From: CAVQBJ01 sp963819075
Lineage (GTDB): Bacteria > Actinomycetota > Thermoleophilia > Solirubrobacterales > Solirubrobacteraceae
DNA length: 64,000 nucleotides
Reading direction: 5' to 3'
NCBI GenBank assembly: GCA_963819075.1
Contig: CAWFUP010000001.1
Coordinates: 124,001-188,000 of the forward strand
Every line of letters starts with the position of its first letter. Positions within the stretch are counted from its first letter, which is position 1. Under the pieces are notes generated by a model. It made no database searches. It worked only from the letters and a program-made list of their open reading frames with translations, and was not told where the DNA came from. The position numbers were made by a program, and so were the translations under genes. Below are positions 1 to 8,404 of this stretch, piece by piece.

Positions 1-1203
1 CGGTTGGGGGTTCGAGGTCTGATAGAGCCACCAGGCCTGCGGGTCGCCACCGGGCGGAATGCCCGTCGCCTCGCACTTGTCCGGCGCCTCGAGGCCGCTC
101 GAGTCGTAGTAGCCGTTGAGATTGGGGTCGGTGATGATGCCGTTGAGGACGTGGCTGATCGTGTTATCGATCACGTCGGAGAAGTCGGCCTCGATCGCGC
201 CGTCGTTCGAGAGCAGCGGCTGGAGGCCCGCGCCGACCGTCTCGTTCGGCAGGTTTACCCATGCGGACCCGTCGGGCTGGCAGTCCTTCAGGAACGGCAC
301 GGACTGGTCGACCCACGGGACGAGGCTCGGCCCTACTTGGTGGAATCCGAGCTCGTCGTAGCCGGTCACCTTCGGCACCGGCCAGGGGATCTGTCCGTAG
401 ACGATCTCGTTGCCGCCCGAGCCGATGACCGAGTGATAGCCGCAATACGCGCCGTTGAGATCCTGGCCGGTGAGGGTGGGGCTGCCCGAGCGATTGGAGA
501 CATCCGAGCACATCGAACTGGTCCCGTCGAGGCAGGTCGTCACGTCGGGCGGCGTCAGGAAGAGGTAGACGTTGCCCGGGCCGGTCGGGAGGTTGTTCCC
601 ATGGACGTAGATCGAGAGCTGCTGCTGGATCTGCGCGTCGGTGAGGCAGTAGTCGGTGCGGTACGCGGCGTCGGGGTCGGTGCAGCCCGATGCCGGGTAG
701 GGCGTGTACTGGTCGCTGTAGGAGCCGCCGTAGGTGACCTCGTAGCCGCCCGGCGTGCCGGTCGCGTTGCCGGCCGATACGCCGCCGGAGACGTACTGCG
801 AGTCGAGCGACAACGGGTTGTCGAGCGAGTTGCTGCCGCCGGCGACGTCAGCGAGGAACCTCGCGAGCAGCAGCTTGGTCGAATGCGGGTAGGTGATCGG
901 CCACTGAGCCGGCGGGTCGAGCGGCGACGGATCCCAGTAGATGAGGTAGACGGTCGTCGCGCCGAGCACCGGGCCGCCGTGATCGGAGAGCTGCGCCTGC
1001 GCGGCCGAGCCGCTGCTGCCGCCGGCCACCATCATCGGTTCGATCGACCACTGCGGAACGTTCGACGGGTTGACCTCCGGGTTGGGCAGCAGCACGGCGT
1101 TCGCCGGCGACGCCCAGACGGCGACCGCCAACCCGAGCGAGATGGGCAGCGCGCACAGCGTGCGGCGAACGGCTCTGCGGCCAAGCAGGGTCACGGCGCC
1201 CAT
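1..1203 (-). CDS. secreted EXORDIUM-like protein, C-terminus cut by window edge
   Basis: The reading frame is open from an ATG at 1203 to the left edge, so about 400 N-terminal residues are visible. Residues 1-36 form a signal peptide (RR pairs, a hydrophobic run, then ASPANA). Around residues 75-92 is an HGGPVLG block followed by VYLIYWDP, which resembles the core of plant EXORDIUM/phosphate-induced proteins and their secreted actinobacterial relatives. Several cysteine pairs follow (CTDP, YCLTD, TCLDG, MCSD). The family has no firmly established biochemical role; extracellular location is the safe inference. No clear Shine-Dalgarno precedes the ATG. The gene is transcribed away from the lipoprotein gene to its right. 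Confidence 0.75.
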   Translation of the reverse strand, partial: MGAVTLLGRRAVRRTLCALPISLGLAVAVWASPANAVLLPNPEVNPSNVPQWSIEPMMVAGGSSGSAAQAQLSDHGGPVLGATTVYLIYWDPSPLDPPAQWPITYPHSTKLLLARFLADVAGGSNSLDNPLSLDSQYVSGGVSAGNATGTPGGYEVTYGGSYSDQYTPYPASGCTDPDAAYRTDYCLTDAQIQQQLSIYVHGNNLPTGPGNVYLFLTPPDVTTCLDGTSSMCSDVSNRSGSPTLTGQDLNGAYCGYHSVIGSGGNEIVYGQIPWPVPKVTGYDELGFHQVGPSLVPWVDQSVPFLKDCQPDGSAWVNLPNETVGAGLQPLLSNDGAIEADFSDVIDNTISHVLNGIITDPNLNGYYDSSGLEAPDKCEATGIPPGGDPQAWWLYQTSNPQP

Positions 1204-1340
1204 ATCGGCAAGGACGGCGGGCGCCTTTACCGGAGCGGGCCGGGAGCGGACGCTGCGCCGATGCGTCGCGCGGCGTCCAGAAGCGCCCCGCCGGAGGCCG
1301 GGCGGACCGCGTCACGGCCCGCCCGACCCGGCCGCAGGGG

Positions 1341-2065
1341 CTACGCCGGCACGTGCGCGCCCGCGCGGCCGACGAGCAGCGCCACGAGGCGCGCCTCCTC
1401 GGCGGCCGGGAACGGCGAGCTGATGCCGAGCGTCTCGAGCTCGACCTCGGTCGAGCCCTTCGCGAAGCCGTACACGTCGACGTAGAACGGGATGTGCAGC
1501 CCCTGCGCCGTCGCGTTGATCGTGACGCGGGCTCCGAAGGCGCCGTCGGTGCCGGCGGTGGACATCGGCAGCGTGGTGATCGACCCCGACGAGAAGGTCA
1601 CGCCGGGCTGGCTCGTATGGCTGATCAGGGTGTTCAGCGACTGCACGAGGCAGTTGTGGCCCTTCGCCGAAGTGAGCGCCTTCAGGTTCTGCTGCACGTC
1701 AGCCGCCGTCGGTTGCACGGTCACGTTCGAGCTCGCCTGCCGCTGATTCAGGCCGCTGCCGGCGGTGAACTGCGGCGAGTTGATGTCGACGATCTCCTGG
1801 CTCGGCGGCGTCCCGCCGGCGCACGCGGCGAGCTGGGCGGAGTTCTGCTGGTCGCTCGCGGTGTTCGGGTTCGGACTGGAGGTGTAGCCCGGCACGTCGG
1901 CCGCGGTCAGGTTGATCTGGCCGGCGAGCGTCGTCGCCTGAGCTTTGGTCAATGGCTGCTGCTGCTCGTCGAGGACGAACTGCTCGAGCCACCGCAGCTG
2001 GCGAGCGCCACGGCGCTCAGTAACACGCTGGTGATGACTGCGGATCGGCGACACGTCATGGGCAT
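1341..2065 (-). CDS. putative lipoprotein, frameshifted after the lipobox
   Basis: Two overlapping minus-strand frames make up one protein. The first starts at ATG 2065 (or 2059) behind a GGGGAG ribosome site. It encodes a hydrophobic signal ending in a lipobox (ALASC) and a serine-rich tether, then stops at 1949. The second frame picks up in the same AGC-rich stretch and continues as a plausible mature domain (QQQPLTKAQATTLAGQ onward) to 1341. Neither part makes sense alone: the first has no domain and the second no export signal. I infer a single-base indel between about 1955 and 2020, either a mutation or a sequence error. I do not recognise the mature domain, which ends in a beta-rich segment with a GFAKGSTEVE block. 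Confidence 0.65.
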
Positions 2066-2273
2066 GACTCCCCTGAAGCTGGATAAGAACGGCGCAAGGA
2101 TGGCAGGGCCCGCTCTTCGCCGCCGGCGGCGGGTTCCCTGCCGCGGCCGTCCTCGATCCTCCGCCCGCGCGACGACGGGGAGGCTGTCATGTCCCGCCAA
2201 GCGCCTCGGACATCCGTCCAGCGATGGGCCCAGCGACCGACGCTGCGGGCGCCCGCCCGTCGACGCTGCCCGC

Positions 2274-3905
2274 ATGCCCCTCTCCGGTGCGTCCTCGTCG
2301 GCGGGACCGTCCGCGTCCGTGGCCCGGCCCGCTGCCAAGCGGCGCTCGAACAAGCTCCACAAGGCGGCCAAGCACAAGCACAGGGCGCACGGCAAGCATC
2401 GCCATCACCTTAAGAAAAAGGGTCACCCACGCGTAACGGCGCGCGCGAAGGGCACCACCAAGCCAACGCCCACGGCCCCCGCGAAGGCGACGCCGAGGCC
2501 AAACCCCACCCCGACGCCGCGTGCACCGTACGCGCCGCCGGCGGATACGGCTCCGATCCCGCCGTTCGGCGAGCCGACGACGATCGCCCATATGCGCCGG
2601 CTGTTGTGGCGCGCCGGGTTCGGGCCGACGCCCGGTCAGGCGGAGGCGCTCGCGGGACAGCCCCTGCAGCAGGTCGTCTACGGCCTCACGCGCCCGTCGG
2701 GAGCGGCGACCCTGACCGGTCCCGACCCGGTGGACTCGAGCGGCAACCCGCTGGCCCCGGCGGATGCCTGGGGCGAGGACCATTGCTGGTGGCTGGATCG
2801 CATGGTCCGCTCCGATCAGCAGCTCGTCGAGCGGATGACCTTCATCTGGCATGACTGGTTTGCCACCTCGAACTCGGGCGTCGATGACCAGCAGCAGATG
2901 CTCGACCAGAACACCCTCTTCCGCGCGAACGCGCTCGGCAATTTCCACGACCTGTTTGGAGCCGTGACCACCGACCCGGCGATGCTCATCTGGCTGAACG
3001 GCGTCGACAACGACAAGTGGAACCCGAACGAGAACTACGCGCGCGAGATGATGGAGCTGTTCTCGCTCGGTGCCGACCGTGGCGCCTACACCGAGACCGA
3101 CGTTCGCGAGATGGCCCGCGCGCTGACCGGCTGGCGCAACGACTGGTCCAGTCAGGTCGGCAACACGAACTTCCGCTTCGACTCGACCTATCACGACGCG
3201 ACGGCCAAGACGGTCTTTGGCCAGACCGGCAACTGGGATTACACCGACGCCGTCCGCCTGTGCGTGAGCCACCCACTGCACCCGTCGTTCTTCGTCACCA
3301 AGCTGTGGGGCTACTTCATCCCCACGCCGCCGGACGCGCAGACGCTCGCGGCCCTGGAGAGCACGTACACCGGCTCGGGCTACGCGATCGGACCGGTCGT
3401 CGAGGCGATCCTGCAGCACCCCGACTTCTACGAGGGGCCGGAGCTCGTCACGCCGCCGGTCGTCTACAACGCGGGCCTGCTGCGGGCGATCGGCCGCCCG
3501 ATCGACACCACCGACTGGGCCTGGCTGAGCTCGGCCGCGGGGCAGCAGCTGTTCTATCCGCCCAACGTCGCCGGCTGGGACTTCACGCGCTGGCTGGACA
3601 CGTCCACGTGCAAGGCACGCTGGGACATCGCCAACTACGTCACCGCGAACACCTATGTCGACCCGTGGCCGAGCGGCGGATCGACGTATGACCCGAGCGA
3701 GACGTCGGCCGCGGCGCTGACGAGCGCGATGTCCTACTGGGGCAACCCGATCATCGCCGACGACTCCCAGCAGTGCATCGCCGACTTCGCCCAGTCCTGC
3801 CTCACGCCCTTCGTGGCGCAGTGGGAGCAGTCCCCCTACCGGGCGATCCGCCAGAACGCGCTGCGGATGCTGATCGCCACCGCCCCCGACATGCAAGTGA
3901 GCTGA
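2274..3905 (+). CDS. DUF1800 family protein
   Basis: A 543-residue protein. Residues 1-105 are low complexity: a Lys/His-rich basic stretch (about 21-65) and then a Pro/Thr-rich linker. The DUF1800 domain starts near residue 106 with the HMRRLLWRAGFGPT signature and contains the conserved FWHDWFATS-like block (here FIWHDWFATS), a NENYAREMMELFSLG segment and the ARALTGW segment. DUF1800 proteins are typically exported and almost always paired with DUF1501 proteins, as here; their activity is not established. The ATG at 2274 was chosen because the upstream frame looks non-coding, but the true start is uncertain. The stop is one base from the next start, so the two genes are surely co-translated. 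Confidence 0.88.
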   Translation: MPLSGASSSAGPSASVARPAAKRRSNKLHKAAKHKHRAHGKHRHHLKKKGHPRVTARAKGTTKPTPTAPAKATPRPNPTPTPRAPYAPPADTAPIPPFGEPTTIAHMRRLLWRAGFGPTPGQAEALAGQPLQQVVYGLTRPSGAATLTGPDPVDSSGNPLAPADAWGEDHCWWLDRMVRSDQQLVERMTFIWHDWFATSNSGVDDQQQMLDQNTLFRANALGNFHDLFGAVTTDPAMLIWLNGVDNDKWNPNENYAREMMELFSLGADRGAYTETDVREMARALTGWRNDWSSQVGNTNFRFDSTYHDATAKTVFGQTGNWDYTDAVRLCVSHPLHPSFFVTKLWGYFIPTPPDAQTLAALESTYTGSGYAIGPVVEAILQHPDFYEGPELVTPPVVYNAGLLRAIGRPIDTTDWAWLSSAAGQQLFYPPNVAGWDFTRWLDTSTCKARWDIANYVTANTYVDPWPSGGSTYDPSETSAAALTSAMSYWGNPIIADDSQQCIADFAQSCLTPFVAQWEQSPYRAIRQNALRMLIATAPDMQVS

Positions 3906-3906
3906 C

Positions 3907-5295
3907 ATGCCCGAGAGCTGCTCCTGCCGTGACTTCACCCGCTCGCAGCTGATGCATCGCGGCGTCGCGCGCGCCGGCCAGGGCCTGCCGGCGATCGAGC
4001 CCGGGATGCCGACGCCGGCCGGCACGGGGATGAGCCGCCGCAGCTTCGTGCTGCGCTCGACCGGCGCGCTGCTGTCCGTCTACGGCGCGTCGATGCTCAC
4101 GCCGCGCCACTTCGAGGAGGGCATCGCCGAGGCGGCGGCCGCCGCCCCCAGCCAGCCGGTGCTCGTGTCGATCTTCATGCAGGGAGGCTGGGACGCGCTG
4201 TCGGTGCTCGCTCCGATCGGCGACCCGCTGTACCCGACGCTGCGCCCGACGGTCAACCTCGCGGCGGGCAGCGGTCCGACGTTCAGCGAGGACGATCGCC
4301 TCATGTGGAACCCGGCGGCGGCGGGGCTGGCGACGCTGCACGGCGAGGGCAAGGTGACGACGTTTCCGGCGATCGGCTACGACCCGCCCGACGACAGCCA
4401 CTTCACCAGCCGCCACTACTGGGAGGTCGGCCAGCTCGACGCGTCGCTCACCACCGGCTGGATGGGACGCTTCCTCGACGCCACCGGCAGTCCCGACAAC
4501 CCGCTGCAGGGGCTCTCGCTCGACGATTCGCTGTCCCCGGCGCTGGCCACCGCGAGCGTGCCCGTCGCCGCCGTGTACTCGCCCTCGGACTACACGCTGT
4601 GGGCCAACGGCGTGGACGGCGGCATCGCTACGGACGCGATGACGACGTTCGGAGCGCTCGGCAACCTGTCGGCGCCATCGCCGGCCTATGCGCAGGCTCG
4701 CGAGGCCTCGCGAAACACGAGCCTCGTCCTCACGCAGATGGCCAGCTTCGTCAGCCCGAACGGGTCGCCGAACTACAACTCCCCGGTGACCTACCCGACA
4801 GCCGGCGGGGACTTCCCCGGCCAGCTCGCCGCGCTCGCCGCGATGCTCGCGGCCGGCCTGCCGATCACGTGCGTCTCGCTCAGCGGCGTCGGATCGTTCG
4901 ACACGCACTCCGACGAATCGGGGACGCTGCCCACCAACCTTGGCCAGACGGTCGACGCGGTGCTCGCCTTCCAGCGCGACCTCGAGGCGCGCGGCCTCGC
5001 CGATCGCGTGCTCGTTCAGCTGTGGTCGGAGTTCGGCCGCCGCCCGCAGGACAACGGATCGGGCACCGACCACGGCGCCGCCGGCAACTGCTTCCTGATC
5101 GGCACCCAGGCCTCCGGCGTCATGGTTGGCGAGTTCCCGGGCCTCTCCTCGCTCGACGTGAACGACAACCTCGTCAACACCTCCGACTATCGGGCGATGT
5201 ACTGCTCGCTGCTCGAGCAGTGGTTCTCCACGGACGCCTCGGTCGTCCTCCCGGACGCCTCCAGCTACGCCCGTCCGACGCTGCTGAAGTCGTGA
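3907..5295 (+). CDS. DUF1501 family protein, Tat-exported
   Basis: A 462-residue protein. A twin-arginine signal (SRRSFVLRSTG, Arg44-Arg45) precedes a short hydrophobic stretch, so export of a folded protein by Tat is likely. The mature part shows the DUF1501 hallmarks: FMQGGWDALSVLAP near residues 90-102, a SHFTSRHYWE block, and the late GRRPQDNGSGTDHG block typical of the alkaline-phosphatase/sulfatase-like fold of this family. The family is often annotated as a sulfatase-like hydrolase, but activity is unproven. It starts one base after the DUF1800 stop and its TGA overlaps the GTG of the cupredoxin gene, so the three genes form one operon. Confidence 0.9.
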   Translation: MPESCSCRDFTRSQLMHRGVARAGQGLPAIEPGMPTPAGTGMSRRSFVLRSTGALLSVYGASMLTPRHFEEGIAEAAAAAPSQPVLVSIFMQGGWDALSVLAPIGDPLYPTLRPTVNLAAGSGPTFSEDDRLMWNPAAAGLATLHGEGKVTTFPAIGYDPPDDSHFTSRHYWEVGQLDASLTTGWMGRFLDATGSPDNPLQGLSLDDSLSPALATASVPVAAVYSPSDYTLWANGVDGGIATDAMTTFGALGNLSAPSPAYAQAREASRNTSLVLTQMASFVSPNGSPNYNSPVTYPTAGGDFPGQLAALAAMLAAGLPITCVSLSGVGSFDTHSDESGTLPTNLGQTVDAVLAFQRDLEARGLADRVLVQLWSEFGRRPQDNGSGTDHGAAGNCFLIGTQASGVMVGEFPGLSSLDVNDNLVNTSDYRAMYCSLLEQWFSTDASVVLPDASSYARPTLLKS

Positions 5296-5948
5296 CCCGC
5301 GAGCGGGCGGGAGCAGCGCTGCTGGCGCTCGTCGCGAGCCTGTTCGCGGGGACGACGGTCGCGCTGGCGGCTTCGCGCCATTCCGCCCGGCGCGCCGTCC
5401 GCTGTCACTCCACGGCACACCGGCACTGCGCGGCGCCCGCGCGTCCGGCGCGTCCGGCGCGTCCGCGTCGTCGCAGACCGGCGGCAAGCCACCGACCGCC
5501 GCCGGCGCCGGTTGTGGCGCCCGTGACGACGACGACCACGACGACCACCGCCGTCAGCGTGCCCCCGCCGGCGAGCGACACCGCGCCCTCGAGCCCCGAT
5601 CCGACCACGACGACGACCACGACGACGGCGGCGACGACGACCGATTCGACGAGCGGGCCCGCGCCGGCCCGCGTCCAGGTGGTCGCCCGCGAGTACAGCT
5701 ACACGCTGTCGCGCGCGAGCGTTCCCGCGGGGCCGGTCATCCTCGAGTACGTCGATGCCGGCGAGGATCCTCACAACCTCAACGCGGTGCCGACCGCCGG
5801 CGGCCCGCAGGTCGCATCGTTCGGCCTCGTCCAGCCCGGCACTCACACCGACGAGCAGTTCACCTTCCCGGCCGGCACGTACACGCTGTTCTGCTCGCTG
5901 CCCGGACACGCGCAGATGGGCATGATGGCCACGCTCAGCGTGTACTGA
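5292..5948 (+). CDS. secreted cupredoxin (type 1 copper protein)
   Basis: A 218-residue protein starting at GTG 5292, which overlaps the stop of the DUF1501 gene. Residues 1-27 look like a signal peptide. A basic Arg/Pro region and two runs of threonines (about 79-87 and 105-118) form a long linker. The C-terminal ~95 residues are a plastocyanin/azurin-type domain. Visible copper ligands are His161 (EDPHN), Cys201 (LFCS), His206 (PGH) and Met211, with the Cys-x4-His-x4-Met spacing expected for a blue copper site. It probably shuttles electrons outside the membrane. Its place in the DUF1800/DUF1501 operon suggests that pair acts in an exported redox or copper-dependent process; this is inference. 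Confidence 0.9.
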   Translation: MTRERAGAALLALVASLFAGTTVALAASRHSARRAVRCHSTAHRHCAAPARPARPARPRRRRPAASHRPPPAPVVAPVTTTTTTTTAVSVPPPASDTAPSSPDPTTTTTTTTAATTTDSTSGPAPARVQVVAREYSYTLSRASVPAGPVILEYVDAGEDPHNLNAVPTAGGPQVASFGLVQPGTHTDEQFTFPAGTYTLFCSLPGHAQMGMMATLSVY

Positions 5949-5983
5949 GCGCGCGACGGGACCGGTCAGGCGCTCGCCTAGAC

Positions 5984-6032
5984 CCGCCACGCGCCGGTCG
6001 GTGACGACGCGGTCGCGGCCGGCGCGCTTGGC
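5984..6032. repeat. 49-bp duplicate of the GGDEF gene 3' end, left copy
   Basis: These 49 bases match 6183-6231 with a single mismatch. The right copy encodes the C-terminal end of the double GGDEF protein; the left copy lies between two convergent genes and encodes nothing obvious. The perfect hairpin at 6047-6097 sits between the copies. Confidence 0.85.
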
Positions 6033-6046
6033 GGTTGAGCTTGGGA

Positions 6047-6097
6047 GGGGGTGCACGTCCTTTCCATGAGCTATTCGCGGAAAGGACGTGCACCCCC
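6047..6097. terminator. perfect 19-bp inverted repeat between convergent genes
   Basis: Arms at 6047-6065 and 6079-6097 are perfect reverse complements (GGGGGTGCACGTCCTTTCC and its complement) around a 13-nt loop. The element lies between the cupredoxin gene on the plus strand and the GGDEF gene on the minus strand, so it could terminate both. No T-tract follows. Confidence 0.6.
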
Positions 6098-6177
6098 CTG
6101 TCCGGCCGCCGGGCACGGCCCGCTGAACGTGCGCGACCGCGTCGTCGCCGCCGCGCCCGGGCCGGGAGCGCGCCGGG

Positions 6178-8361
6178 TCAGGCCGCCACGCGCCGGTCGG
6201 TGACGACGCGGTCGCGCCCGGCGCGCTTGGCCGCGAGCAGGGCCGCGTCGGCGCGCTCGAAGACCTCGTCGTAGCGGAAGGGCTCGCCGGCCGGGCTGGC
6301 GGCGACGCCGAAGGACATCGTCACCGCCTGGCCGTCGATCGGCTCGGCACCGACGGCCTGACGCAGGCGTTCGGCCACCTCGGCGGCCTCCGCGTCGTCG
6401 ACGCCGGGGAGCAGCACGAGGAACTCCTCGCCACCGAGGCGGTACACCGACTCGAACGTCCGCAGGCTCGCGCGCAGCCGCGCCGCGATCCGCTCGAGCA
6501 CGCGGTCCCCGACGGCGTGGCCGAGCCGGTCGTTGATCGCCTTGAAGGCGTCGACATCGCCGAGGACGACCGCGACCCGGTGACCCTCGAGCGACGATTG
6601 GGCCTCGAGCTCGGTGGCTCGAGCCCCGAGGGCGATGCGGTTGAGCGTTCCGGTGAGCTGGTCGACGGTGGCGACGCTGCGATGACCGACGGCCGAGCGC
6701 CCGAGCACCAGGCCCATCAGCCCGCTGCCCGCGAGCAGGACGAGCGGGAAGCCGAGGATCGCAGGGTTGGCGCGCACCTCGACCGACCCGATATCGAGCG
6801 CGACCGCCGCCATCAGCAGCCCGGTGATGGCCAGCCCGATCGCCACGATCCGCGGCGGGAACAGCGCCGCGGCCCCGGGAACGGTCAGCACGAACAGTGT
6901 GAGCGCGAAGAGCGGCATGCCGTGGCTGAGCGCGAAGCCGAGCGCGATGCTGACCTGGAGCACCAGCCAGGCAAGCGCAACCGCGTACTCGGGGCGGCGG
7001 AAGCGGCCGGATTGGCGCAGCGCCCACTGGAAGCTGAGCGACCCGGCGATCGGCGGCCCGAGCACCGCCCAGCCGAACCACGGGCCGGATGCGGCCACGC
7101 CGACGAACGCCCCGATGCTCCCGGTGTTCAGCACCGGCTCCAGCCGCTCGCTGAGCTCGAGCATGTGCTCGCGCTCGAGCTCGTCGTCGATGAGCCAGCT
7201 GCGCGCGCCCGGGTCCGGCGCCGGCCGAGGATCGTCCACGCTGGACGCGGACGGTTCTTCGAGCACGTCGCGCGCAGTGATCGACAGCTGGTCCGCGCGC
7301 CGGCGGGAGGCCTGCGTGTGGGCATCCTCCGGGCTCCCGGTCGCGTCGACCCGCACCGCATCCCGACCGGCGCGCTTGGCCTCGTACAGAGCGGCGTCGG
7401 CGCGCGCGAAGGCGGCCTTGAAGTCGAAGGGCTCGCCGAGCCGCGGAACCGCCACGCCGACCGAGACGGTCACGGCGTGCGATTCGATCGCGGTGTCGCC
7501 GATCGCCCGGCGCATCGTCTCGGCGGCCGCTCGGGCCGAGGTGATGTCGTAGCCGGCGAGCAGGGCGACGAACTCCTCACCGCCGAAGCGGTAGATCGAG
7601 TCGAACGGGGACAGGCAGGCGCGCAGACGACGCGCGACCTCGCGCAGGACGGCGTCGCCGGTGGCGTGTCCGTGCTCGTCGTTGAGCGCCTTGAGATGGT
7701 CGACGTCAACCGCCACGACGGCCACGCGCTCGCCGGTCACCGCGGCCTGGTGGGCCAGCTCGCTGATCCGCGGCTGCAACGCGAACCGGTTGGGCAACCC
7801 GGTGAGATGGTCGGTGGCCGCGACGCGGCGCGACGCGATGTCGAGGGAGCTCACCGTGGCCGCCGCGAGCGAGACGAAGACGAGCACCCCGATCGGGCAC
7901 CACAGGACCGGGGGCGTGGAGAGCACCTCGTGGGTGTCGAAGCCGAGACCGAGCAGCGCGATGAGCGCGGCCGTGATGGCGGTCATGAGTGAGCCGACGC
8001 GCGCCGGCATCACCGCGCCGGAGAGCGTCATCGGTATCGCCGGGATGATGAGCAGGTAGCCGCGGGGACCGTGGGCGAGCACGAACGCGGCGGCGACGGC
8101 GACCTGCCCGAGCGCCCACACGGCGAAGAGCGCGAGCGCCGGCTGCCGGAAGCGCCCGACGCGCACCGACACGACCGCGAACAGTGCGATGGCGACCGCC
8201 GGGGGCACGAGCGCCTCCCACCCGATCGTGCGCACGCCGGCCACGCCGGAGAGGACGGCGAGCACGAACACCGCGAGCTGGACCGGGCGCATCCGCACCT
8301 GCACGTCCAGGAGACGCGTGCGCTCGGCCGCGTTGCGACAGAGGAACGACGACAGCGACAC
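6178..8361 (-). CDS. tandem membrane-GGDEF / membrane-GGDEF protein
   Basis: A 727-residue predicted diguanylate cyclase made of two copies of one architecture. Hydrophobic segments span about 25-175 and a first GGDEF domain follows (DHLTGLPNR near 184, GGEEF at 260-264). After a linker there is a second hydrophobic block at about 415-555 and a second GGDEF domain (DQLTGTLNR near 567, GGEEF at 643-647). Both signature motifs look catalytically competent for making cyclic di-GMP from GTP. The inhibitory RxxD site upstream of GGEEF is not canonical in either copy (SPFD in the first, RTFE in the second), so product inhibition may be weak. Having both modules on one chain would favour an intramolecular GGDEF dimer. 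No phosphodiesterase gene is nearby. Confidence 0.93.
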   Translation of the reverse strand: MSLSSFLCRNAAERTRLLDVQVRMRPVQLAVFVLAVLSGVAGVRTIGWEALVPPAVAIALFAVVSVRVGRFRQPALALFAVWALGQVAVAAAFVLAHGPRGYLLIIPAIPMTLSGAVMPARVGSLMTAITAALIALLGLGFDTHEVLSTPPVLWCPIGVLVFVSLAAATVSSLDIASRRVAATDHLTGLPNRFALQPRISELAHQAAVTGERVAVVAVDVDHLKALNDEHGHATGDAVLREVARRLRACLSPFDSIYRFGGEEFVALLAGYDITSARAAAETMRRAIGDTAIESHAVTVSVGVAVPRLGEPFDFKAAFARADAALYEAKRAGRDAVRVDATGSPEDAHTQASRRRADQLSITARDVLEEPSASSVDDPRPAPDPGARSWLIDDELEREHMLELSERLEPVLNTGSIGAFVGVAASGPWFGWAVLGPPIAGSLSFQWALRQSGRFRRPEYAVALAWLVLQVSIALGFALSHGMPLFALTLFVLTVPGAAALFPPRIVAIGLAITGLLMAAVALDIGSVEVRANPAILGFPLVLLAGSGLMGLVLGRSAVGHRSVATVDQLTGTLNRIALGARATELEAQSSLEGHRVAVVLGDVDAFKAINDRLGHAVGDRVLERIAARLRASLRTFESVYRLGGEEFLVLLPGVDDAEAAEVAERLRQAVGAEPIDGQAVTMSFGVAASPAGEPFRYDEVFERADAALLAAKRAGRDRVVTDRRVAA
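6183..6231. repeat. 49-bp duplicate, right copy, inside the GGDEF gene
   Basis: This is the coding copy of the duplicated segment at 5984-6032. It encodes the last part of the second GGDEF domain (AKRAGRDRVVTDRRVAA). Confidence 0.85.
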
Positions 8362-8404
8362 CGATCAGTATCGCCGCGCGGAGGGTGATCCTTGAGCCGC
8401 GGGC

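Noticed and set aside
4..1485. Long plus-strand frame at the left edge
   Set aside because: It is antisense to the EXORDIUM-like gene and the lipoprotein, is Arg/Val/Ala-rich, and has no family feature.
6517..7992. 491-codon plus-strand frame inside the double GGDEF gene
   Set aside because: Composition-driven shadow; the minus strand encodes clear GGDEF and membrane segments.
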